Assembly (NCBI GenBank): GCA_913058255.1
Contig: CAJXQU010000015.1
Span: forward strand, 1 to 52,640
DNA from: an uncultured Pseudomonadota bacterium
GTDB lineage: Bacteria; Pseudomonadota; Gammaproteobacteria; CAJXQU01
Length of the DNA stretch: 52,640 bases
Direction: 5' to 3'
In this document: piece by piece, positions 1 through 7,278 of the stretch
Position numbering within the stretch: the first letter of the stretch is position 1
How the letters are laid out: each line of letters begins with the position of its first letter
The notes under the pieces: generated by a model
Databases searched by the model: none
Seen by the model: only the letters and a program-made list of their open reading frames with translations
Told to the model about the DNA's origin: nothing
Position numbers and translations under genes: made by a program

Positions 1-49
1 ACGAGATTTCTGCCTGTCTCGTGGGCTCGGAGATGTGTATAAGAGACAG
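1..49 (+). other. Nextera i7 sequencing adapter (contamination)
   Basis: These bases are not genomic. Positions 31-49 are the 19-bp Tn5 mosaic end (AGATGTGTATAAGAGACAG). Positions 16-30 are the Nextera read-2 handle (GTCTCGTGGGCTCGG), preceded by an 8-base block TTCTGCCT (8-15) in the place of the i7 index, and by ACGAGAT (1-7), the end of the P7 primer. The order and spacing are those of a complete i7 adapter. Genomic sequence begins at position 50. The adapter also shows that the window starts at a true contig end. Confidence 0.97.
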
Positions 50-841
50 CAGTCACAACAAGGTAATGATGTTGAAGAATTTAGAATTCAACACATTCTG
101 ATTGCTGTTCCAGAAGAAGCGGATAAAAGCCAACGTCAAGAATTCAAGGCTAAGGCAAATAAGGTTATGAAGAAACTTAAGGCTGGTGCTGACTTTGCAA
201 CCATAGCCATTGAGGTTTCTGATGCTGGGAATGCGAGCGAAGGTGGTGATATGGGATGGATGGAAGCTAATAGAATTCCTTCATTATTTAGCTCGACTGT
301 CCCAGAGTTAAAACAAGGTGAGCTAGGTAAGATCCTCAAGAATGACAGTGGATACCACATCATTAAATTAATAGGTAAACGTTCTTCTGATACTGATATT
401 CAAATGATCTCACAGACACATGCTCGCCATATTTTAATTCGTCCCAATGATTTGATCAGTGAAGCCGAAGCCAAAGAACGACTCGTACAACTCAAAGAAA
501 GAATATTAGCTGGAGCTGACTTCTCCGAATTAGCTAAATCACACTCGGACGATAAGAATTCAGCTGTTCAAGGCGGTGATTTAGGCTGGTCAAGCCCTGG
601 GAAAATGGTTCCTGTATTTGAGAAAGAAATGGCGAAACTAGATGATAATGAGTTTAGCGAACCTTTTAAGAGTCAGTTCGGTTGGCACATAGTTCAGGTT
701 TTAGGCCGTCGTCAACACGATGGAACAGAAGAACTTATCGATGCTCGAGCTCGAGCAGCTATAAAAAAACGTAAGGTTGAGGAGGAACATCAATCTTGGT
801 TGATCAAACTCCGTGATGAAGCCTACGTTGAATATCGTTAA
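50..841 (+). CDS. surA: Chaperone/peptidyl-prolyl isomerase SurA, 3' part only
   Basis: Periplasmic chaperone for unfolded outer-membrane proteins, with parvulin-type prolyl isomerase domains. About 264 codons remain. Two parvulin domains are visible: the first opens with QHILIAVP and contains GGDMGW, the second opens with ARHILI and contains GGDLGW, each ending in the G(Y/W)HI motif. A C-terminal helical segment follows. E. coli SurA has about 428 residues, so the signal peptide and most of the N-terminal chaperone domain are missing because the contig begins here. The open frame runs in-frame into the adapter and gains a false GTG start at 35. The surA-pdxA-rsmA order is classic for gammaproteobacteria and supports the call. 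Confidence 0.95.
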   Translation, partial: QSQQGNDVEEFRIQHILIAVPEEADKSQRQEFKAKANKVMKKLKAGADFATIAIEVSDAGNASEGGDMGWMEANRIPSLFSSTVPELKQGELGKILKNDSGYHIIKLIGKRSSDTDIQMISQTHARHILIRPNDLISEAEAKERLVQLKERILAGADFSELAKSHSDDKNSAVQGGDLGWSSPGKMVPVFEKEMAKLDDNEFSEPFKSQFGWHIVQVLGRRQHDGTEELIDARARAAIKKRKVEEEHQSWLIKLRDEAYVEYR

Positions 842-874
842 ACTTAATTTACAGTTAAATAAGAAAATTTAACC

Positions 875-1855
875 TTGTCTACTCCTATTCGTATTGTCAT
901 TACTTCCGGTGAACCTGCCGGAATTGGCCCTGATCTTTGTGCCTTAATCGCGCACAAAAACTTCGATGCTGACATTGTTGTTATTGGTGATCCCGAAGTC
1001 ATTCAATCGCGCGCCGAACAGCGTAACTTAGCGCTCGACATTCTACCTTTTGATCCAAGTTCATCAGCAACACACCAGCTGGGACAATTAAAAGTATTAC
1101 CCTTACCCGTGTCCAACAAGGTCATTGCTGGTCAACTTGATCAGGCCAATGCGCAATATGTGATCAGCACGTTAGACACAGCCTGTCGAGGGTGTGTGAA
1201 TGGGTTGTTTGATGCGATGGTAACGGCACCTTTACATAAAGGTATTATCAATGATGCTGGTCAAGCTTTTACTGGGCACACTGAATACTTAGCGGAAAAA
1301 TCGGGTGGTCATCATCCAATTATGATGTTAGCCACACCGCAATTACGTGTGGCCCTCGTCACAACTCATGCGCCTCTTTCCGCTATTCCGGCGATGATTA
1401 CTGAGGAACTGATCTTAAAAGCCACAAGAATTCTTGATCATGATCTTCGAACAAGATTCAAGCTCGACAATCCACGTATCGCTGTTTGCGGTCTCAACCC
1501 GCACGCAGGTGAAGGTGGTCATCTTGGTATGGAAGAGATCGACACGATTATTCCAGCACTGAATAAGCTCAAGGCTGAAGGCATTAACGTCCGCGGTCCC
1601 TTACCTGCCGATACTGCCTTTACACCTCATCAGTTGGAACAAGCTGACGTGGTGTTGAGCATGTACCATGATCAAGGTTTACCGGTACTCAAACACCAAG
1701 GTTTTGGTGATGCGGTGAATATTACACTCGGCTTACCAATAATTCGTACATCCGTTGATCACGGCACGGCTTTGGATTTGGCCGGCTCAGGTGACATTGA
1801 CGAAGGCAGCCTGTGTTCAGCAATAGAAATGGCCATTGAAATGGCGAAACAATAA
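875..1855 (+). CDS. pdxA: 4-hydroxythreonine-4-phosphate dehydrogenase PdxA
   Basis: NAD-dependent oxidative decarboxylase that converts 4-phosphohydroxy-L-threonine towards the amino-ketone used for pyridoxal phosphate synthesis; cytoplasmic. The protein is 326 residues, the usual family length. Visible features are the N-terminal TSGEPAGIGPD motif, TAPLHKG, the GHTEYLAE substrate loop and metal-binding histidines (GHTE, THAPLS, MYHDQGL). The start is a TTG codon: an in-frame TAA lies five codons upstream and no ATG or GTG sits between, while the protein begins directly with the conserved TPIRIVITSGEP region. It lies 33 bp after surA and 1 bp before rsmA, so the three are probably co-transcribed. 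Confidence 0.96.
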   Translation: MSTPIRIVITSGEPAGIGPDLCALIAHKNFDADIVVIGDPEVIQSRAEQRNLALDILPFDPSSSATHQLGQLKVLPLPVSNKVIAGQLDQANAQYVISTLDTACRGCVNGLFDAMVTAPLHKGIINDAGQAFTGHTEYLAEKSGGHHPIMMLATPQLRVALVTTHAPLSAIPAMITEELILKATRILDHDLRTRFKLDNPRIAVCGLNPHAGEGGHLGMEEIDTIIPALNKLKAEGINVRGPLPADTAFTPHQLEQADVVLSMYHDQGLPVLKHQGFGDAVNITLGLPIIRTSVDHGTALDLAGSGDIDEGSLCSAIEMAIEMAKQ

Positions 1856-1856
1856 T

Positions 1857-2648
1857 ATGGATCAAAAACCCGAAAAACACCGTGCTCGCAAAAGGTTTGG
1901 ACAACATTTCTTAAATGACCAATATATTATTGATCAAATAATTTCATGCATCGCTCCACAAAAAGATGAGCATCTAGTAGAAATTGGCCCTGGTACAGGC
2001 GTACTAACCCGCCCTTTACTATCTCAAGTTGAAAACCTTGATGTTATCGAATTAGATCGCGATCTTGCGGCTAGACTACGCAACGAATTTAGTTCTGATC
2101 GATTACGCGTGCATGAAATTGATGTACTGAACTTTTCTTTTCAATCGATGGAAAAGAAAAATAAAAAGATCCGCTTGATCGGAAACCTTCCTTACAATAT
2201 TTCAACACCTCTTATCTTTCACATTTTAGAAGCTTCTAATGTGATCTCTGACATGACCTTCATGCTACAAAAAGAAGTCGCCGATCGTATGGCTGCTGAA
2301 GCCGGAACACGTCAATATGGACGACTATCCGTTATGTTGCAATATTATTGTGAGACCGAGTTTCTATTCGATGTACCACCAGAGGCATTTGATCCACCAC
2401 CGAAAGTCATGTCGAGCATTATTCGTCTAGTGCCTAAAAAAGAGCTGCTGCCACTCAAAGATAAGTTACTGTTTCAAACAGTGGTCAAACAAGCTTTTAG
2501 TCAACGACGAAAAACGCTTCACAACGTATTAAAAAACTTAGCCGATGATAACGATCTAGAATCCGTAGGACTTTCACCCAAAGTCCGTTCGGACACGATT
2601 ACAATGGAAGAGTACGTAAAACTGACAAATTACTTATACAACAAGTAG
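1857..2648 (+). CDS. rsmA: 16S rRNA dimethyladenosine transferase RsmA (KsgA)
   Basis: Dimethylates two adjacent adenosines near the 3' end of 16S rRNA during small-subunit assembly, using S-adenosylmethionine. The 263-residue protein shows ARKRFGQHFL at the N terminus, the SAM-binding EIGPGTGVLT, the acidic IELDRD motif and the catalytic NLPYNIS motif, then the C-terminal helical domain (FSQRRKTL). I chose ATG 1857, one base after the pdxA stop, because the upstream TTG at 1836 would add seven residues lying within pdxA. The apaG-apaH pair that follows rsmA in many relatives is absent; a DnaA-box-rich gap follows instead. Confidence 0.97.
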   Translation: MDQKPEKHRARKRFGQHFLNDQYIIDQIISCIAPQKDEHLVEIGPGTGVLTRPLLSQVENLDVIELDRDLAARLRNEFSSDRLRVHEIDVLNFSFQSMEKKNKKIRLIGNLPYNISTPLIFHILEASNVISDMTFMLQKEVADRMAAEAGTRQYGRLSVMLQYYCETEFLFDVPPEAFDPPPKVMSSIIRLVPKKELLPLKDKLLFQTVVKQAFSQRRKTLHNVLKNLADDNDLESVGLSPKVRSDTITMEEYVKLTNYLYNK

Positions 2649-2999
2649 AGCGTCAAACTATCCACTAAAATTTATGTCTCTTATAAAGGATACGCGTTAA
2701 AAGATTGTTAAATTTTGCTAACTCATTGAGTGCAAACAGATAATACTTTTATGCACAGAAGCTGTGGATAACTCTGTTAATAAACTAGGTTCAATGCTCC
2801 AAAGGCCTTATGTTTATTACACTTGAGTTAGATCGAACAAAAAACAAACAAATAGAGTTTTGTTTTAATATTCATATAGATACAAGAAGTTCTTAATTCT
2901 TTACAATTAGTTTTGATAGCAAGTTAACATTATTTTCAATACAAAAATTCTATGTGTATAAGTCAATAACTTTTTTAACAAATTTGAAGGATAAATCGA
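2649..2999. promoter_or_regulatory. AT-rich intergenic region with DnaA-box cluster 1
   Basis: A 351-bp gap without a gene. It contains exact matches to the DnaA box consensus TTATNCACA at 2749-2757 (TTATGCACA), 2763-2771 (reverse, TGTGGATAA) and 2953-2961 (reverse, TGTGTATAA), plus a one-mismatch box at 2775-2783. The sequence from about 2820 to 2999 is visibly very AT-rich. The segment 2754-2777 is identical over 24 bases to 4943-4966 in the other TRAP-flanking gap, and CTATGTGNATAAGTCAA follows about 195 bp later in both. The promoter of dctQM presumably also lies here, with a GAAGGA ribosome-binding site near 2986. Function is inferred; no promoter is assigned. Confidence 0.6.
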
Positions 3000-3548
3000 T
3001 TGACAATGAAACTTTCACTAATAATAAATAAAATAAATTCTCTCAGTGAGTTGACAGGTAAGTTAACTTCAGTTTTGGTTATTTTCATGGTTCTGCTTAT
3101 CAGTTACGACGTCACGATGCGTTATCTCCTCGGAGGTGGCTCTCCTGCCCTTCAGGAACTTGAGTGGCACCTCTTCGCTATTGTCTTTTTGCTCGGCGCA
3201 TCCTATACCCTAAAGCACCAAGATCATGTCAGAGTTGATCTCATCTATAGCAGTCAACGACTCAGCGATAAACACCGTGCACTAATCGATATTTTCGGCG
3301 GACTGTTCTTTCTGATCCCTTTCTGCCTTTTAATCATCATCAGCTCTTGGCCGTTTGTTGAAAATTCATTCTTGATCAATGAGCGCTCTCCCGATTCTGG
3401 CGGTTTACCGTTTCGTTGGATTTTAAAAGCAATGGTTCCCATTGGATTCTTCTTACTTTTATTACAAGGTATCGCAGATATTTTAGATAAAATTTTTATT
3501 GTTATAAAAAACAATAAGAATGAATCAACACAAGGAAATCAGTCATGA
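3000..3548 (+). CDS. dctQ: TRAP transporter small permease subunit (DctQ family)
   Basis: Small membrane subunit of a tripartite ATP-independent periplasmic transporter, which with DctM moves organic acids or similar solutes using an ion gradient. The 182-residue protein has four hydrophobic segments, the family pattern. The motif DVTMRYLLGGGSPALQELEWHLF (split here as DVTMRYLLGG and QELEWHLF) near residues 37-58 is the conserved DctQ signature. Two starts are possible: TTG 3000, about 9 bp after GAAGG, or ATG 3006; I keep TTG because of the spacing. It overlaps dctM by 4 bp (ATGA), indicating translational coupling. No substrate can be assigned. Confidence 0.88.
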   Translation: MTMKLSLIINKINSLSELTGKLTSVLVIFMVLLISYDVTMRYLLGGGSPALQELEWHLFAIVFLLGASYTLKHQDHVRVDLIYSSQRLSDKHRALIDIFGGLFFLIPFCLLIIISSWPFVENSFLINERSPDSGGLPFRWILKAMVPIGFFLLLLQGIADILDKIFIVIKNNKNESTQGNQS

Positions 3549-4867
3549 TGTTATCAATGGAAGTCTGGGCTCTCATCATGTTTGCTTGTGTCATGCTGGC
3601 CTTACTCATCGGTTATCCAGTTGCTTTTACACTAGGAGCAATCGCCGCACTATTCGGCACCATCTTTCTTGGCTTTGATTACTTTCAGTTATTACCCCTT
3701 CGAATATGGGGAGTAATGACCAACTTCACCTTATCTGCAGTTCCTCTTTTTATCTTTATGGGCATTGTCTTGGAGAAATCAGGGCTCGCTGAAGACCTGT
3801 TAGAAACGATGGGACTCCTATTCGGTAAAATTCGTGGTGGTCTTGCCTTATCTGTGGTCATTGTTGGTGCCCTGCTTGCTGCGACCACCGGTGTTGTTGG
3901 TGCAACGGTTGTGACGATGGGGATCATCGCATTGCCCGCTATGCTCAAACACAACTACTCGCCTGAGCTAGCAACCGGAACCATTGCTGCATCCGGAACA
4001 CTCGGTCAAATTATCCCCCCTAGTATTATTTTGATTTTGCTAGCCGATGTCATGGGCATTAATGTAGGCCGTCTATTTTTGAGTGCCGTTGTACCGAGCT
4101 TATTACTCATATCTTTATTTATTATTTACATCATTTACTTTGCTTGGCGTAATCCAGAAGCTGCACCGGCTCTCAAGAGCAATTCCAGCGAGAACCTTAC
4201 CTTGCGTGTCATTAAGAGCTTGCTTCCACCTCTGCTCTTAATCTGCGCAGTGTTAGGTACAATCTTTGGCGGCGTTGCCTCTCCGACAGAGTCAGCAGCT
4301 TATGGCTCACTTGGTGCACTGATTCTTGCTGCGATACACAATCGCTTATCAATAAAAAATCTACTTGAAGCCGCTCAACATACAACGAAATTAACCAGTA
4401 TGGTTTTTCTGATCCTAATCGGTGCAACGGCCTTTGGTTTGGTTTTTAGAGGAATGGGTGGCGATCAATTGGTCGAAAACTTATTTACCGATCTGCCTGG
4501 CGGTACCTGGACGTTTATCCTTCTAAGTATGCTCCTCATTTTCATTCTTGGCTTTTTCTTAGACTTTCTTGAAATCTGTTTTATCGTTGTACCTATTCTG
4601 TCTCCTATTGCTAGCTTAATGGGTGTCGATCTCGTTTGGTTCGCTATTTTGATCGCTATCAATCTACAAACATCTTTTCTAACACCACCATTTGGGTTTT
4701 CGCTTTTCTACCTTAAAGCCGTCGCCCCAGCAGAAATAAAGCTCCAGCAGATCTATCGAGGTATTATCCCTTTTGTGCTCATCCAAATCGCCACGCTTCT
4801 TTTACTAGTGTGTTTTCCAAAAGTAGTTTCTTGGCTACCGACATATGTCGAACAATTTACACGTTAG
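3545..4867 (+). CDS. dctM: TRAP transporter large permease subunit (DctM family)
   Basis: Large transport subunit of a TRAP system, an inner-membrane protein with about 12 hydrophobic segments. The 440-residue length is normal. The DctM signature regions are visible: VPLFIFMGIVLE near residue 66, the GAxxGATTGVVGATVVTMG-like glycine/threonine stretch near 105-125, and IIPPSIILIL near 157. TESAAYGSLGA in the second half and PPFGFSLFYLKAVAP near the C terminus are also typical. It is coupled to dctQ by a 4-bp overlap. No DctP binding-protein gene is adjacent, so the partner must lie elsewhere or the pair works with an unlinked protein. Confidence 0.93.
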   Translation: MMLSMEVWALIMFACVMLALLIGYPVAFTLGAIAALFGTIFLGFDYFQLLPLRIWGVMTNFTLSAVPLFIFMGIVLEKSGLAEDLLETMGLLFGKIRGGLALSVVIVGALLAATTGVVGATVVTMGIIALPAMLKHNYSPELATGTIAASGTLGQIIPPSIILILLADVMGINVGRLFLSAVVPSLLLISLFIIYIIYFAWRNPEAAPALKSNSSENLTLRVIKSLLPPLLLICAVLGTIFGGVASPTESAAYGSLGALILAAIHNRLSIKNLLEAAQHTTKLTSMVFLILIGATAFGLVFRGMGGDQLVENLFTDLPGGTWTFILLSMLLIFILGFFLDFLEICFIVVPILSPIASLMGVDLVWFAILIAINLQTSFLTPPFGFSLFYLKAVAPAEIKLQQIYRGIIPFVLIQIATLLLLVCFPKVVSWLPTYVEQFTR

Positions 4868-4882
4868 TTTAAGGGTATCTTG

Positions 4883-4898
4883 TGTGAAAAAATTCACA
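4883..4898. promoter_or_regulatory. CRP-like palindrome TGTGA-N6-TCACA
   Basis: A perfect TGTGA-N6-TCACA element, the core consensus for CRP/Vfr-family regulators, lies 15 bp after the dctM stop. It sits between convergent genes (dctM and aroE), where no promoter is expected, so it may instead be a short hairpin marking the end of the dctM transcript or a chance match in AT-rich DNA. The inverted repeat extends to six bases per arm (TGTGAA/TTCACA). Confidence 0.3.
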
Positions 4899-4935
4899 TA
4901 AAACAGCTAAGCCCTTGTCTTTAATAGTTTAATAA

Positions 4936-5153
4936 TTTTACCCACAGAAGCTGTGGATAACTCTGTGAATAAGCTGCGTCAAAGTGACGACAACCACGGC
5001 AATTGTTACACCTTTATTAAAACGGTTACTTTTTAACCAGCACTTATAATTTTAGAAAATCAATGACTTACGTTACTTTCTGAACTATCCACAGGAGAAG
5101 TTTTAGATAAACTCACCAATTGTTAAATTTTTGATGCTATGTGCATAAGTCAA
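4936..5153. promoter_or_regulatory. DnaA-box cluster 2 between convergent genes
   Basis: This gap between the ends of dctM and aroE carries reverse-oriented exact DnaA boxes at 4952-4960 (TGTGGATAA), 4964-4972 (TGTGAATAA) and 5140-5148 (TGTGCATAA). One-mismatch boxes lie at 4938-4946 (TTACCCACA) and 5085-5093 (CTATCCACA). Bases 4943-4966 are identical to 2754-2777 in cluster 1, and the CTATGTGNATAAGTCAA element is repeated at nearly the same distance. Because both flanking genes end here, ordinary transcriptional control by DnaA is an unlikely explanation. Origin or DnaA-titration function is an inference. Confidence 0.6.
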
Positions 5154-6001
5154 GATCTAAATGACTTTATTACCGAATCAGTTAGTGGTCTGACATCACG
5201 CCAAATGTGAAATGACTCTGCGGCCTGCTCTATCAACATTCCCAGCCCATCAACAGCTAAAACCGCCTCTTGTTCCCGTCCCCATTCAACGAATTTTGTG
5301 GGTGCTTTTGAGTACATCATGTCGTAACAGACACCAGCTTCGGCCAAAATATTTTTAGGTAATGGTGGCAGCTCACCTTGAAGGCTTGCCGAGGTTCCAT
5401 TTATGATCAAATCGAACTCTCTGCCTGCCAGATCAGAAAATTCAGTCGCTGAAACATCCCCTAGATCAGAGAAAACTTCCACCAACTGTTCCGCTCTTGA
5501 AATTGTACGATTGGCTATCACACAGGATGCTGGTTGTTCCTTAAATAAGGGGTCGACCACACCTCGTACAGCACCACCTGCTCCGAGTAGTAAAATACGT
5601 TTGCCTTTGATCGTCTGTTGAAGATTGACAAGAATATCTCTGACCATCCCGCACCCATCGGTATTATCACCAATGATTCGATTATTTTGGTCAAAAGAAA
5701 GTGTGTTAACCGAACCGGCACGCTCAGCAAATTCACTGCGTTGTTCCGTAAGTTTCCAAGCCTGCTGTTTGAAAGGCACAGTAATATTTAGGCCCTTTCC
5801 TCCCGCTAAACGAAACTGCTCAACCATCTCTTGGAACTGTTCGAGCGGTGCTTCTAGCGCTTGGTACCTTAGATTCTGATCCGTTTGCTCAGCGAATTGT
5901 TGATGAATTTGTGGGGATAGACTGTGTGAGATCGGATTACCCAGAACCGCATAATGATCGACGTTTGATGACAGTGTTATTTCAAGAAGCTTTGAAACCA
6001 T
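5150..6001 (-). CDS. aroE: Shikimate dehydrogenase AroE
   Basis: NADP-dependent reduction of 3-dehydroshikimate to shikimate in aromatic amino acid biosynthesis. The 283-residue protein shows the shikimate-binding NPISHSLSP, the catalytic-lysine motif NITVPFKQ, the Rossmann loop GAGGAVRGV, the NADP-selecting NRT motif and the C-terminal DGLGMLIEQA. The open frame extends upstream to 6082, but ATG 6001 has an AAGG ribosome-binding site 8 bp before it and leaves only a short lead before the conserved HYAVLGNPI. It lies 47 bp after mshG and is probably transcribed from the pilus operon or a promoter inside it. Confidence 0.95.
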   Translation of the reverse strand: MVSKLLEITLSSNVDHYAVLGNPISHSLSPQIHQQFAEQTDQNLRYQALEAPLEQFQEMVEQFRLAGGKGLNITVPFKQQAWKLTEQRSEFAERAGSVNTLSFDQNNRIIGDNTDGCGMVRDILVNLQQTIKGKRILLLGAGGAVRGVVDPLFKEQPASCVIANRTISRAEQLVEVFSDLGDVSATEFSDLAGREFDLIINGTSASLQGELPPLPKNILAEAGVCYDMMYSKAPTKFVEWGREQEAVLAVDGLGMLIEQAAESFHIWRDVRPLTDSVIKSFRS

Positions 6002-6048
6002 AATCAATACCTTGCCCGAAACTCGGGTAAAATAAAGATTATAGCGAA

Positions 6049-7278
6049 TTAACCACCCATGGCTACGCTGCTGAGATCCCACATAGGAAGAAAGATACCT
6101 AAAGCAAGAATAAGCACCATAATACCTATTGCTGTAATCAACACAGGTTCGATAGTGGAGCTTAGATTTTTCACATCATATTCGACTTCGCGTTCATAAA
6201 ACCCTGCGACTTCAAGCATCATCTCATCCACAATCCCAGTGTCTTCACCGACACTTAGCATTTGTAACACAAGCGGCGTGAATAATTCGGTTTCAGAAGC
6301 TGATTGAGTCAAGGTTCCACCTCGCTCGACTGAATTACAAATATCTTTGACCTTCTCCCCGACAAAATGATTATCCACTGCTTTTGCCACAACCGTCAGA
6401 GCTTTGGTTAAAGGCACACCAGCACCAACAGACATCGCGAATGAACGAGCAAAACGTGCGAGTGTCGCACGCAGAATAATGTCGCCAACGAGCGGGAGTT
6501 TAAGCTTGGTCTTATCCCATCGATAGCGACCAGACTTAGTCTTCACCCAAGCCTTTACCCCCCAAGTTGAAACAACCAGTGTCACTAGTATTATTGGCCA
6601 ATAACTGACAAAAAAGTTCGATGTCATCATTAGTATCTGGGTTGCTAAAGGAAGTTCAGCATCGGCACTTTCAAAGATTTTTGCAAAGGCTGGTATCACA
6701 AAAATATTGATCACGGCGATGGCAATTGAAATAGCAATGATGACGAATGTCGGATAACGCAACGCGCTTTTGATCTGCATTCGCGTTTCTTTATCGTATT
6801 CCATATAGTGTGATATTTGTAAGAAAGCTTCATCCAAGCGGCCTGTATTTTCACCGACACCGACCATAGCAACAAACAAGGGTGGGAAAATACGAGGATA
6901 CTGCTTTATGGATGTACTCATCTCTTGCCCAGATTCCAAGTCGACCTGGAGCTCTCTTAGCACTTCTGCAAAATATTCATTACGAACAGAGCGAACAATG
7001 CCACCGATAGCCTGATTGATCGGAATACCTGTGCGAAGTAAGGCATACATTTGTCGAGAAAACATAACCATCTCTGAAATATCAGGCGGTTTTTTACTCT
7101 TAAGTAAATCAGCGACTTGAGCAGTAACTGTTTTTTGTTCAACTTTCTCCTCAATATTGATCGGTGTAATGCCTGTACTCAATAAACTCGAAGCAATCGT
7201 GTTGGCAGATCCACCTTCCATATCACCACTGATCAAATTGCCCGAATTATCTCGTCCTTTATATTCAAAAATAGCCAT
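6049..7278 (-). CDS. mshG: MSHA-type pilus inner-membrane platform protein MshG (GspF/PilC family)
   Basis: Polytopic inner-membrane protein on which the extension ATPase assembles the pilus. The 409-residue protein begins with MAIFEYKGRDNSG, the usual opening of PilC/GspF proteins, and contains two GspF domains (about residues 70-195 and 275-400) with FSRQMYALLRTGIP and a matching SFAMSVGAGVPL region. Three hydrophobic segments lie near residues 170, 225 and 380. It overlaps mshE by one base (TAATG) and is the last gene of the msh order I-J-K-L-M-N-E-G found in Vibrio. The mshF gene that follows there is not seen; aroE comes next. Confidence 0.93.
   Translation of the reverse strand: MAIFEYKGRDNSGNLISGDMEGGSANTIASSLLSTGITPINIEEKVEQKTVTAQVADLLKSKKPPDISEMVMFSRQMYALLRTGIPINQAIGGIVRSVRNEYFAEVLRELQVDLESGQEMSTSIKQYPRIFPPLFVAMVGVGENTGRLDEAFLQISHYMEYDKETRMQIKSALRYPTFVIIAISIAIAVINIFVIPAFAKIFESADAELPLATQILMMTSNFFVSYWPIILVTLVVSTWGVKAWVKTKSGRYRWDKTKLKLPLVGDIILRATLARFARSFAMSVGAGVPLTKALTVVAKAVDNHFVGEKVKDICNSVERGGTLTQSASETELFTPLVLQMLSVGEDTGIVDEMMLEVAGFYEREVEYDVKNLSSTIEPVLITAIGIMVLILALGIFLPMWDLSSVAMGG

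Noticed and set aside
35-49. GTG start of the surA open frame
   Set aside because: It lies inside the Tn5 mosaic end of the adapter, so it is not a genomic codon.
1836-1856. Seven-residue N-terminal extension of RsmA from TTG 1836
   Set aside because: It lies within pdxA; ATG 1857 directly follows the pdxA stop and fits the family N terminus.
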